Source: an uncultured Ruminococcus sp. (GTDB lineage: Bacteria > Bacillota > Clostridia > Lachnospirales > Lachnospiraceae). Taken from it: DNA of 64,000 nucleotides. The notes beneath the pieces are model-generated. The model had not been told where the DNA came from, did no database searches, and was given only the letters and a program-made list of their open reading frames with translations. Location of the stretch: assembly GCA_904377845.1 (NCBI GenBank), contig CAJFGR010000014.1, forward strand, positions 1 to 64,000. Reading direction: 5' to 3'. Every line of letters begins with the position of its first letter. Position 1 is the stretch's first letter. Shown one piece after another: positions 11,039-18,566 of this stretch. The translations under genes were made by a program, and so were the position numbers.

Positions 11039-13689
11039 TGCGGCCGGTCAGACTTACCATGTCTGCGTTCGGTTCTTATTCCGGCGTGGAAGTGATTGAT
11101 TTTACACGGGTTCAGGGCGGGCTTTTCCTTATCACCGGAGATACGGGAGCCGGAAAGACGACCATATTTGACGCTATAACATATGCTCTTTATGACAGGA
11201 CGAGCGGGGGACAGCGGGACGGCAATATGATGCGCAGCCAGTATGCTTCCGAGGATGCGGATACTTACGTGGAATATGTCTTTACCTACCGGGGCGGGGA
11301 GTACACGGTGCGCCGCAATCCGGAATATATGCGTGCCGGAAAGCGGAAGAATGCAGACGGTTCGGTGCGTCTTGTAAAAGAGACATCCAAGGTGAGCCTT
11401 ATTCTGCCGGACGGAAAAGAATTTCAGGGGAAAAAGCGGGAGATCGACAGGAAAATCGAGGAGATTATCGGTCTGGATGTAGGACAGTTCACACAGATCG
11501 CAATGATCGCCCAGGGGGATTTTCTGAAACTTCTCCACGCCGGATCAAGAGAGCGCAAGAAGATATTTTCAAAGATCTTCCAGACACAGATATACTGGCG
11601 AATGCAGGAGGAGCTGAAAGAGCAGGGCAAGAGTCTGTATGTCAGCCTCAAAGAGAATGAAACAGATATCAGAAGAGAGATGGAGCGGGTGTCGGAAATT
11701 GAAGAGGAGGACCGGGAATCCGATGAGACCTGCAGTCTGCGGACCCGCTGGCAGGAGTTAATGAATCAGGAGATGCCCGGGGCGGATGAAGTGACCGGGG
11801 AACTCAGACAGATCCTGAAAAAAGGGAAAAAAATCTCGGCAGATCTGGAGCAGGAAGAGAAGCGTCTTCAGAAAGAAACAGACGAGCTGAGGTCTGTGAT
11901 TGAGAGAAAACAGGAGACAAACCGGCTGTTCGATCTGCTGGAACAGACAAAAGAGACGGAACGTAAGCTGGAGAATGACCGGGAACTTTATGCGGAAATG
12001 AAGACACAGGCGGAAAAAGGCGGACGGGCGGAACGTGCCCGCAGCCTGGAAGTGCAGGCTCTCAGGACAAAAAAAGAGCTTGAGAATTCGGAAAAGAATA
12101 TCAGCGGGCTGACCGTATGGCAGAAAGAACATGAGACGGAAGAAAAAAATCTGCATGAGGAAGTCCGGAAAATGGAGGCGGAATATGCCCGGGCAGAGCC
12201 GGAGCTTCAGGGGCAGATCATTCATCTGCGGGAAATGCTGCCCCGATACGCCAATGTGCGCAGACTTAAAGCACAATTTGAAAAGAGTACGGCGGAGATG
12301 GCACGATGCATGGAAGCGTGCGGGAAGGCTTCCATGGAGTATGAAGAAAAGTACAGGAGATTTTTCGCAGGGCAGGCAGGGCTGATGGCGAAAGATCTGG
12401 AAGAGGGAATGCCGTGCCCGGTGTGCGGTTCCACCTGTCATCCGAAGAAAGCAGAGCTGGCAGAGGATGTTCCCGGTCAGAAAGAAGTGGAACAGGCAAA
12501 GAGGCAGAGAGATATGGCGGAACAGAAACGCTCCGAAGTGCAGACAGCATATCAGAGTATACGGGCGGATCTGGCGGCGGAGGAGGCTGCGCTTGGAAAA
12601 GAGCACGCTGCCGAGGAAGAGGCAAAAGAGCAGCTTCAGAAACTGGAAAAGGAGCTCGGTGATAAAAAAGAATCACTGCGGCGGAAACAGGAACAGTACC
12701 GCAAATGTGCGGAAGAGGGCAGGCGGAGAGCCGGACAGCTGGAAAGTCTGCTGGCACAGAGTGAAAGTCTGAAGAACCGATTTGCAGAGGAGCAGGATTC
12801 ATTCCGCGATGAGATCCGAAGACAGAAGTTTGCAGATCAGGATGAGTACCGCGATGCGAAACAGTGGATTGCCGAATGGCAGGACAAGGACAGTAAAGTA
12901 AAAGAATACGAGAAAAATGTCCTTCAGTGCCGGGCCCAGATCAGTACGCTGGAGGGGCAGACCGGGGACAGACAGCGTGAAAGCGTGGAACCGGACCGTA
13001 CCCGGCAGCAGGAGATTACGGCCTCCCTGAAGCGTATCAGGGACAGGAGTCTGGAAATTCACGGGAAAAAAATGGTCAATGAAAACGCATATGAAAGTCT
13101 CAGAAAATACTTTGCAGCGCAGAAGCAGTTAAAACAGAAATATGAGATGATCGGGAATCTGAGCCGTACTGCAAACGGAAACCTGAGCGGCAGCGCGAAG
13201 CTGGATTTTGAGACATATGTCCAGAGAAAATATTTCCGGCAGATTATTCAGGCGGCGAACCGCAGGCTGGCACGCATGACGTCGAATGAATTCATCCTTC
13301 AGTGCCGCGAGATCAGCGCGCTGAGCAGCCAGGGGCAGGCAGGACTGGATCTGGATGTGTATGATCTGGTGACGGATTCCGTACGTGACGTAAAGTCCTT
13401 ATCAGGAGGAGAATCATTTATGGCGGCGCTGTCCATGGCGCTGGGGCTGGCAGACATTGTACAGAATACCGCCGGTGCAGTGAATCTGGAGACCATGTTT
13501 GTAGACGAGGGCTTCGGCTCACTGGATGACAGCGCCCGTGAAAGAGCCATTCAGATTTTAAAAGAACTTGCCGGGGAGAAGGGACTTGTAGGAATTATCT
13601 CCCACGTAAACGAGCTGAAAGAACAGATCGACTGGAAACTGAATGTGATTAAGACCGAGAAGGGAAGCAGCGCAGAGTGGGCAGTTTAA
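11038..13689 (+). CDS. sbcC: SbcC, ATPase/coiled-coil subunit of the SbcCD exonuclease
   Basis: An 883-residue Rad50/SMC-like protein. Head: Walker A GDTGAGKTTIFDAITYALYD (about residues 33-52), the glutamine-loop region VGQFTQIAMIAQGDFLKLLHA, ABC signature SLSGGESFMAALSMALGLAD and Walker B MFVDEGFGSLDD near the end. Two long coiled-coil arms surround a zinc hook CPVCGSTCHP (about residues 460-470; CxxC), which dimerizes the complex through Zn2+. At 883 residues it is shorter than E. coli SbcC (1048), mainly in the coils. ATG 11038 and GTG 11035 are both possible starts; AAAGGAGG lies just upstream. Confidence 0.97.
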   Translation: MRPVRLTMSAFGSYSGVEVIDFTRVQGGLFLITGDTGAGKTTIFDAITYALYDRTSGGQRDGNMMRSQYASEDADTYVEYVFTYRGGEYTVRRNPEYMRAGKRKNADGSVRLVKETSKVSLILPDGKEFQGKKREIDRKIEEIIGLDVGQFTQIAMIAQGDFLKLLHAGSRERKKIFSKIFQTQIYWRMQEELKEQGKSLYVSLKENETDIRREMERVSEIEEEDRESDETCSLRTRWQELMNQEMPGADEVTGELRQILKKGKKISADLEQEEKRLQKETDELRSVIERKQETNRLFDLLEQTKETERKLENDRELYAEMKTQAEKGGRAERARSLEVQALRTKKELENSEKNISGLTVWQKEHETEEKNLHEEVRKMEAEYARAEPELQGQIIHLREMLPRYANVRRLKAQFEKSTAEMARCMEACGKASMEYEEKYRRFFAGQAGLMAKDLEEGMPCPVCGSTCHPKKAELAEDVPGQKEVEQAKRQRDMAEQKRSEVQTAYQSIRADLAAEEAALGKEHAAEEEAKEQLQKLEKELGDKKESLRRKQEQYRKCAEEGRRRAGQLESLLAQSESLKNRFAEEQDSFRDEIRRQKFADQDEYRDAKQWIAEWQDKDSKVKEYEKNVLQCRAQISTLEGQTGDRQRESVEPDRTRQQEITASLKRIRDRSLEIHGKKMVNENAYESLRKYFAAQKQLKQKYEMIGNLSRTANGNLSGSAKLDFETYVQRKYFRQIIQAANRRLARMTSNEFILQCREISALSSQGQAGLDLDVYDLVTDSVRDVKSLSGGESFMAALSMALGLADIVQNTAGAVNLETMFVDEGFGSLDDSARERAIQILKELAGEKGLVGIISHVNELKEQIDWKLNVIKTEKGSSAEWAV

Positions 13690-13756
13690 TCTGTCAGGCG
13701 TTCAGATAAGAGATGTAAAGAAACTGTGAAAATTCTGTTATTTTCTTAACCTCCTA

Positions 13757-13796
13757 TTGTCAGCGGCAGGGCGGTTACGTTATATTAGTCGTAACC
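13757..13796 (+). promoter_or_regulatory. Promoter with a perfect inverted repeat around its -10 box
   Basis: TTGTCA (13757-13762) and TATATT (13781-13786) form a promoter with an 18-base spacer. GGTTACG (13773-13779) and CGTAACC (13790-13796) are a perfect inverted repeat that brackets the -10 box. A protein bound there would occlude RNA polymerase, so the zinc-ribbon/kinase operon is probably repressed by an unknown regulator. Confidence 0.55.
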
Positions 13797-13823
13797 AATT
13801 ACCAGACAGGAGGATAACAGTAT

Positions 13824-14291
13824 ATGAGTGGATTTTTTTCAGGTTCTGACAGCAGAAGACGCTATCCTAATCCGAATATGGGCGGCAGACATTACAAAAA
13901 GAAAGGTCTGTTCGGCATGATTCCGGGGATGGGAAGCTTTTCCGGTTCCGGCAGTTACAGCGGATATGGCGGTTATCCGAACCAGGGCTACCCGAACCAG
14001 GGCTACCCGAACCAGAGCTACCCGAACCAGGGCTATCCGAACCAGGGCTATCCGAACCAGTCGGGATACCAGCAGAATCCGGCAGGAGGACAGGGGGCGT
14101 TTCAATCGACCGCACCTGCAGCAGGGCAGACGGTATGCCCGAAATGCGGCGCATCTGTTCCGGCGGGGGCCAAGTTCTGCCTGTCCTGCGGGGAAAAGAT
14201 GGCTTCCAATGCCTTATTCTGCCCGAATTGCGGGAAGCCGCTGCCGGCAGGAGCAAAATTCTGCTCTGAGTGCGGAAGTAAAATACAGTAA
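13824..14291 (+). CDS. Tyr/Gly-rich repeat protein with two C-terminal zinc ribbons
   Basis: A 155-residue protein. The N-terminus is basic and Gly/Ser/Tyr-rich (SRRRYPNPN, GSYSGYGGYP). Six tandem YPNQ(G/S) pentapeptides (residues 51-80) and a QNPAGGQGAF linker follow and look disordered. The C-terminus has two zinc ribbons, CPKCGASVPAGAKFCLSCG (about 104-122) and CPNCGKPLPAGAKFCSECG (about 133-151), each with two CxxC pairs. No signal peptide or membrane segment. AGGAGG precedes ATG. Its stop codon overlaps the start of a protein kinase gene (TAATG), which has no clear ribosome site of its own, so the two are translationally coupled. The Tyr/Ser-rich tail could be the kinase substrate (inference). 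Double zinc-ribbon adaptors are common in clostridia; their partners are mostly unknown. Confidence 0.85.
   Translation: MSGFFSGSDSRRRYPNPNMGGRHYKKKGLFGMIPGMGSFSGSGSYSGYGGYPNQGYPNQGYPNQSYPNQGYPNQGYPNQSGYQQNPAGGQGAFQSTAPAAGQTVCPKCGASVPAGAKFCLSCGEKMASNALFCPNCGKPLPAGAKFCSECGSKIQ
13974..14063 (+). repeat. Six 15-bp in-frame tandem repeats encoding YPNQ(G/S)
   Basis: Units of consensus TAYCCGAACCAGGGC, with few differences between copies, encode the pentapeptide repeat of the zinc-ribbon protein. Such near-identical units can change copy number by slippage without shifting the frame. Confidence 0.9.
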
Positions 14292-15004
14292 TGGGGCCGG
14301 CAAAGATTATCAAAAAGATCGGAGATTACACCGTAGCGTCCTGCATAGGAAAAGGGCGCTACGGTGTATGTTTTCTTGCTGTTGCTCCTGATGGCAGGCA
14401 GGTTGTTCTGAAAAGATTCCGGCCGCATATGTTCAGAAAAAATAAGAATGCAAATCATTATGAGGCAGTGATCCTGTCCGGGCTGAGCCATCCGGCGGTT
14501 CCGGAACTGCTGGGGGTGATCAATAACCGGCAGGGTTATTACTATGTTCTTGAGTATAAGGAAGGACCCACGCTGGAACAGTGGCTGTTTGAGCGGAAGA
14601 AAGTATTTAGCTCCGAAGAAATATACAGGATTGGTTCGCAGATATTTGAAGTGCTGGAATATATCCATAGCCGCAATGTAGTACACGGAGATATCAGCGT
14701 GGCAAATGTTACAGATAACGGGGTGAAGATAGCTCTTCTGGATTTCGGGCTCGCCCGGTATGCGGACGGGCAGAATATCAGATTCAGTCTGGATTATGCT
14801 CGCGCGGCAAATGTGCTCCTGTACCTGCTGTATTCGGGCTATGAGGGAAAAGGCAGACGTCCCTGGCACGAGGAGCTTCCGCTTTCCGGAGAGCAGAAAG
14901 AGTTCCTGAAAAAGCTGATGGAACCGGAGGAAAAGTTTAGAGATACCGGGGAGGTACGCAGAGAATTTAAAAATCTTTTCTGCGGAGAAAAGACCCTCTC
15001 CTGA
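14291..15004 (+). CDS. Minimal eukaryote-like Ser/Thr protein kinase
   Basis: A 237-residue soluble kinase domain. The catalytic residues are present: glycine loop GKGRYG (about residues 19-24), ATP-anchoring Lys in VVLKRF, an alpha-C Glu in NHYEAVIL, hinge YVLEYKEGPTLEQWL, catalytic loop HGDISVANV (HxDxxxxN), and metal-binding DFG in LLDFGLARY. What follows is unusual: no GTxxYMAPE activation segment, and the C-lobe is cut down to a few helices. This resembles small Bud32/RIO/Kdo-kinase-like forms more than PrkC/PknB. There are no PASTA or membrane segments. It is coupled to the upstream zinc-ribbon gene. A +1 frame just before its stop continues with acidic sequence (DIPDDETIYEIDLDL) to 15138, so a frameshift-extended form is conceivable. 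Confidence 0.88.
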   Translation: MGPAKIIKKIGDYTVASCIGKGRYGVCFLAVAPDGRQVVLKRFRPHMFRKNKNANHYEAVILSGLSHPAVPELLGVINNRQGYYYVLEYKEGPTLEQWLFERKKVFSSEEIYRIGSQIFEVLEYIHSRNVVHGDISVANVTDNGVKIALLDFGLARYADGQNIRFSLDYARAANVLLYLLYSGYEGKGRRPWHEELPLSGEQKEFLKKLMEPEEKFRDTGEVRREFKNLFCGEKTLS

Positions 15005-15062
15005 TAAGGATACACCTTTTGATATACCGGATGATGAGACGATATATGAGATCGATCTGGAC

Positions 15063-15091
15063 TTGACATTTTCTTATCATGCGTGTACCAT
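15063..15091 (+). promoter_or_regulatory. Promoter of the TPP-riboswitch/thiT unit
   Basis: TTGACA (15063-15068), 17-base spacer, TACCAT (15086-15091). It lies about 30 bases before the riboswitch. Confidence 0.6.
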
Positions 15092-15120
15092 AGAATCCGA
15101 CAGAAAATTACATAAGATTG

Positions 15121-15214
15121 ATGACAAGGGGAGCTTGTAGTACAGGCTGAGAGGAAGTTGCGAACTTCGACCCATAACCTGATTTGGATAATGCCAACGT
15201 AGGGATGTGTTATG
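15121..15214 (+). ncRNA. TPP (THI-box) riboswitch
   Basis: The conserved thi-box elements are in order: GGGGAGC, then CTGAGAGGAA, a small hairpin (GAAGTTGCGAACTTC), GACCCATAACCTGAT (ACCTGAT being the most conserved block), then GGATAATGCCAACGTAGGGA. It binds thiamine pyrophosphate and turns off the downstream gene. No strong U-tract terminator is visible between it and the gene, so translational control by masking the AGGAGGG site at 15251-15257 is the likelier output. Confidence 0.96.
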
Positions 15215-15264
15215 AGCGCTTTTAGGCCCTTTTGTTTTCAATCTGAGAGCAGGAGGGTTTCGGT

Positions 15265-15897
15265 CTGACCACAGCCGGATATGCGGTCACCATTATTGCC
15301 GGGGTTATACTATTCCTTGCGGCGGTGTTTTTTGCGGCAAAGACGTCTTCCGGAAAGCGGATGAGTACGAAGCAGCTTGTGTTCTGTGCCGTAGGCCTTG
15401 CACTGGCATATCTCACATCCTATATTAAGCTCTTTGAGATGCCTTGGGGCGGGAGCGTGACTTTGTTCAGTATGCTGTTTATCGTATTGATCGCGAATTG
15501 GTACGGGCCGAAGACGGGAGTACTTGTCGGTCTTGCTTACGGGATCATCCAGTTTATCCAGGAGCCGTATGTCCTCTCCTTTTTCCAGGTGTGCTGCGAT
15601 TATATCCTTGCGTTTGCGGCTCTGGGAGTAGCTGGATTTTTTGCGAAGAGCAAATATGGACTGGTAAAGGGATACATAGTTGCAGTGCTGGCAAGAGGTG
15701 TATTTCATGCTCTGGGAGGTTATCTCTACTGGATGGATTATATGCCGGACAACTTCCCGAAAGCGCTGGCAAGTCTGTATCCGATCCTTTACAATTACAG
15801 TTATCTGCTGGTTGAGGGCGTGATCACAGTGATCATTATTTCGATTCCGGCGGTGTCAAAAGCACTGGGAAGGGTAAAACAGATGGCGGCAGAATAA
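15265..15897 (+). CDS. thiT: ThiT, thiamine-binding S component of an ECF transporter
   Basis: About 210 residues with six membrane helices; takes up thiamine with the shared EcfAA'T module, which is not in this window. Ligand-site residues of the family are visible: Trp in EMPWGGS, Glu and Tyr in IQEPYVLS, His in RGVFHALGG, Trp in YLYWMDY, Asn in LYNYSYLL. It follows a TPP riboswitch, which confirms the role. The first helix (TTAGYAVTIIAGVILFLAAV) begins at a CTG codon (15265) seven bases after AGGAGGG. No ATG, GTG or TTG is in frame between the upstream stop (15244) and GTG 15325, and starting there would remove most of helix 1. CTG is therefore the best start, unless an ATG was lost by mutation or sequencing error. 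Confidence 0.9.
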   Translation: MTTAGYAVTIIAGVILFLAAVFFAAKTSSGKRMSTKQLVFCAVGLALAYLTSYIKLFEMPWGGSVTLFSMLFIVLIANWYGPKTGVLVGLAYGIIQFIQEPYVLSFFQVCCDYILAFAALGVAGFFAKSKYGLVKGYIVAVLARGVFHALGGYLYWMDYMPDNFPKALASLYPILYNYSYLLVEGVITVIIISIPAVSKALGRVKQMAAE

Positions 15898-15956
15898 GCA
15901 GACGGATTGGTTTTGAATCCGCTCGGATTATTGCAAAACCGTATGAATGAAAAGCT

Positions 15957-16015
15957 GACGAGGGTATTGCTCCATCATCTGATTGGATGATGTTGCGGTA
16001 TCCTCGTCATTTTTA
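15957..16015 (+). terminator. Terminator after thiT
   Basis: A long hairpin: GACGAGG (15957-15963) pairs with CCTCGTC (16002-16008), with an inner CATCATC/GATGATG stem, followed by ATTTTT. Confidence 0.8.
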
Positions 16016-16191
16016 ACAGGTGCAGTTTGCAGTGACAGGTGAATATTTGTTCCAATTGTATTATTATGATGGAGAGGGCAAAAGCTCAGACTATAATGTC
16101 TGAGGATTGTTCCGTATTGCCGGAAGTTAAGCTGGGCGGCTGTTTTAACTGCTTCGAAAGCGAACGGGATCCTACTGCGGTTCGGACAACC

Positions 16192-16434
16192 GGCACAGCA
16201 GGTATTCGGAGAGAGGAAAGATTTGTCATCCTTACGACGGAAGCAAGAGGCAGGGCGGCACAGATCCATGAGCGTATGCCGCTGCTCCTTCGGGCAGATG
16301 AGATCAGAGCATGGATCTTTGATGACGGGAAGACAGAGCAGTTCCTGCACAGAGAACCGGAAGAAATGCTGGAGTGCAGGACGGATTATGAACAGCTCAG
16401 CCTGTTCCGATCGGGGAATCTTTATAGAACCTGA
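16192..16434 (+). pseudogene. C-terminal fragment of an SRAP (YedK/HMCES) peptidase-like gene
   Basis: RREERFVILTTEARGRAAQI followed by HERMPLLLRADEI, and the ending YEQLSLF, match the C-terminal third of SOS-response-associated peptidases (FVILTTEAN...HxRMPxIL; EYEQMSLF), which form crosslinks to abasic sites in single-stranded DNA. The catalytic MCGR N-terminus and the central part are missing. The frame can be followed back to ATG 16039, but those residues do not resemble the family. About 175 bases (16016-16191) before it hold nothing I recognise. No promoter or ribosome site is evident. Confidence 0.7.
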
Positions 16435-16456
16435 AATTTACAGGACAGAAAATAAG

Positions 16457-16490
16457 ATTTTTTTAAGATTTACGTCCGGGATTTTTTAAG
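16457..16490 (+). promoter_or_regulatory. Direct T-rich repeats upstream of the response regulator
   Basis: ATTTTTTTAAG (16457-16467) and ATTTTTTAAG (16481-16490) repeat about two helical turns apart and 50-80 bases before the response-regulator start. OmpR-family regulators bind direct repeats with such spacing, so autoregulation is possible. Confidence 0.3.
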
Positions 16491-16540
16491 CCCGCCGCTT
16501 TAAAGTCAATATAGAAACAAAACAACAGGGGGAGACAGTT

Positions 16541-17245
16541 ATGGAACAAGAGACAATACTGGTTGTGGATGATAATAAAGAGATTGTCTATTCGATCAGT
16601 GAATTACTGAAGTACGAGGGATATCAGGTGATGGGAGCCTATGACGGGATGCAGGCTCTTGACGTTCTGGAGCAGAACAAGATTGATCTGATCCTTCTGG
16701 ATGTGATGATGCCGAGGCTGAACGGGCTGTCTACGCTCATGAAGCTGCGGGAGAAGCATAAGATACCGGTTATCATTCTGTCGGCAAAGACGGAGGAAAG
16801 CGACAAGGTGTCCGGTCTGATCATGGGAGCGGATGATTATGTGGAAAAACCGTATAATCCCGCGGAGCTGATGGCACGTGTCAAAGCCCATCTCCGGAGA
16901 TACCGGGCATGGGGCGGCGAAGCGCCGGAAGAGGATGCGGACCGGATCGTAAACGGCGGTCTGGTTCTTGATAAAAAACAGCGTATTATTGAGGTGGAAG
17001 GCGAAGAGGTCAGGCTGACAGCCACAGAGTATAAGATACTGGAGCTTCTTATGGAGCATCCGGGACAGGTCTTTTCAGCAGAGCAGATTTACGAGAATGT
17101 CTGGCAGGAGACGGCTGCATACGCAGTGGAAAATACAGTTATGGTGCATATCCGCCATATCCGCGAGAAGATTGAGATCGATACAAAGAAACCAAGATAT
17201 GTAAAGGTGGTGTGGGGAATTGGATACAAGATGGAAAAATATTGA
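16541..17245 (+). CDS. OmpR/PhoB-family response regulator (VanR/VncR-like)
   Basis: A 234-residue DNA-binding response regulator. Receiver domain residues 1-120: acidic pair DD (10-11) in VVDDNKE, phosphoacceptor Asp in LILLDVMMP, Thr/Ser in ILSAKTE, Lys in YVEKPYNP. Winged-helix domain about 140-232, ending VVWGIGYKMEKY. An AGGGGGAGA site precedes ATG. Its end overlaps the histidine kinase gene by 26 bases, so the two form one operon. The similarity is to the VanR/VncR group, but no resistance genes are adjacent; the target is unknown. Confidence 0.95.
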   Translation: MEQETILVVDDNKEIVYSISELLKYEGYQVMGAYDGMQALDVLEQNKIDLILLDVMMPRLNGLSTLMKLREKHKIPVIILSAKTEESDKVSGLIMGADDYVEKPYNPAELMARVKAHLRRYRAWGGEAPEEDADRIVNGGLVLDKKQRIIEVEGEEVRLTATEYKILELLMEHPGQVFSAEQIYENVWQETAAYAVENTVMVHIRHIREKIEIDTKKPRYVKVVWGIGYKMEKY

Positions 17246-18512
17246 TGAAAAGGCGGTAAAGGTTTTCGGGAAGTATTATAAGCGCGTGGCAGCGGCGCTG
17301 GCGGCTGCCTTCGGGATCGCCTTCTTCTACAGTATTATCGTATACCGTGGCTGGCATCCTACCGGAGAGTCCTTATTCTTCGGTGTATTGGGAAATCTTC
17401 TGTTGGGAGCAGGAATATGGCTTGGCATAAATGAACTGCTGAACAAGAAGTTTGGCGATTGGCTGCCGGATGACGACAACAGTTATGCAGAGTGGAAAGA
17501 ACACGGAAGACTTATGGAACGATGGATACGGATAGCCGGTGCTGCGGCGTTCCTGCTCTCGGTCTGGTATTTCTCATATCTCATGAGCGGCGGCGCCTAC
17601 CAGACGGGCGGCTGGTATTACAATTATGCACCGGGATATATACTGATCATTTCTGCTCTGTTACAGTTTATATTAGCAGAAACGGTGCTGCAGAGATTTG
17701 AGAGAAAGCAACTCGATTATATGATGGAACAGATGGAAAATCTCAACCGGCGCAGGCTTGACGTGGCACTTGAGATTGAGAAAAAGAGTCTGGAGAAGGT
17801 CTCCCGAAGCGACCAGCTCCGCGTGGATCTCATTACAAATGTATCCCATGACCTGAAGACGCCGCTTACATCCATGGTAGGTTATATTGAACTGATCCGG
17901 AAAGAGGAGCTGAGCGAGACAGTCCGGGATTATGTGGACGTTATATCCGAACGGGCTGAGAAGCTGAAAGAAATGGTAAACAGTCTCTTCAGCCTGGCAA
18001 AAGCGAGCAGCGGAAACATAGAGCTTCATCCGGAAAAATTCGAACTGAACCGTATGATCGAGCAGATATTTGCGGATATGGATGATCAGATCAAGAACAG
18101 TGGCCTGGAGTTTGTGACCCGTCTGACGGATGAAAATACAGAGCTGGTTTCAGATAATTCTTATTTTTACCGTATCTGCCAGAATCTCATAGAAAATGCC
18201 CTGAAATATTCCGCAAAAGGAACAAGAGTTTTTGTGACTACTTATATCAGAAGGAAAGATTCAAATGGAGGTTCCCTGAAAGAAAATCTGTGTGTTGAGA
18301 TTACGAATACATCGGCGTATCCTATGGACTTCACAAAGGAAGACATCGTGGAGCGGTTTGCGCGGGGAGATAAAGCGCGTTCCAGTGACGGGAACGGACT
18401 GGGGCTGGCGATCGTCAGCTCGTATGCGAAAGCGCTTGGAGGGGAGTTTGATATAAAGATCGACTGTGATCAGTTCAAAGCGTGTGTGATAATGCCTAAG
18501 AAAAACGGTTGA
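17220..18512 (+). CDS. Sensor histidine kinase (VanS/VncS-like)
   Basis: A 430-residue membrane kinase with two or more N-terminal hydrophobic segments (AALAAAFGIAFFYSIIVY, LFFGVLGNLLLGAGIWLG) and further ones to about residue 160. The dimerization domain has phospho-His in NVSHDLKTPLTSMVGY (about 216), then N box NLIENALKYS and G2 box GNGLGLAIVSSY. Start TTG 17220 is chosen because AAGGTGG lies ten bases upstream and no ATG is in frame nearby; it overlaps the regulator gene in another frame. The partner regulator is the gene just upstream. Confidence 0.93.
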   Translation: MDTRWKNIDEKAVKVFGKYYKRVAAALAAAFGIAFFYSIIVYRGWHPTGESLFFGVLGNLLLGAGIWLGINELLNKKFGDWLPDDDNSYAEWKEHGRLMERWIRIAGAAAFLLSVWYFSYLMSGGAYQTGGWYYNYAPGYILIISALLQFILAETVLQRFERKQLDYMMEQMENLNRRRLDVALEIEKKSLEKVSRSDQLRVDLITNVSHDLKTPLTSMVGYIELIRKEELSETVRDYVDVISERAEKLKEMVNSLFSLAKASSGNIELHPEKFELNRMIEQIFADMDDQIKNSGLEFVTRLTDENTELVSDNSYFYRICQNLIENALKYSAKGTRVFVTTYIRRKDSNGGSLKENLCVEITNTSAYPMDFTKEDIVERFARGDKARSSDGNGLGLAIVSSYAKALGGEFDIKIDCDQFKACVIMPKKNG

Positions 18513-18540
18513 ATGGGAATAAGAGGAAAATTTGTATGGA

Positions 18541-18566
18541 CAGGCTGCTAAACGGCAGCCTGTTTT
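18541..18566 (+). terminator. Terminator after the histidine kinase gene
   Basis: CAGGCTGC (18541-18548) pairs with GCAGCCTG (18555-18562), followed by TTTT. The hairpin also encodes the last residues of the convergent MATE gene (KQAAV stop at 18548). Confidence 0.75.

Noticed and set aside
13974-14063. Regular 15-base repeats as a possible CRISPR array
   Set aside because: There are no unique spacers; the units are contiguous, in frame and encode YPNQ(G/S).
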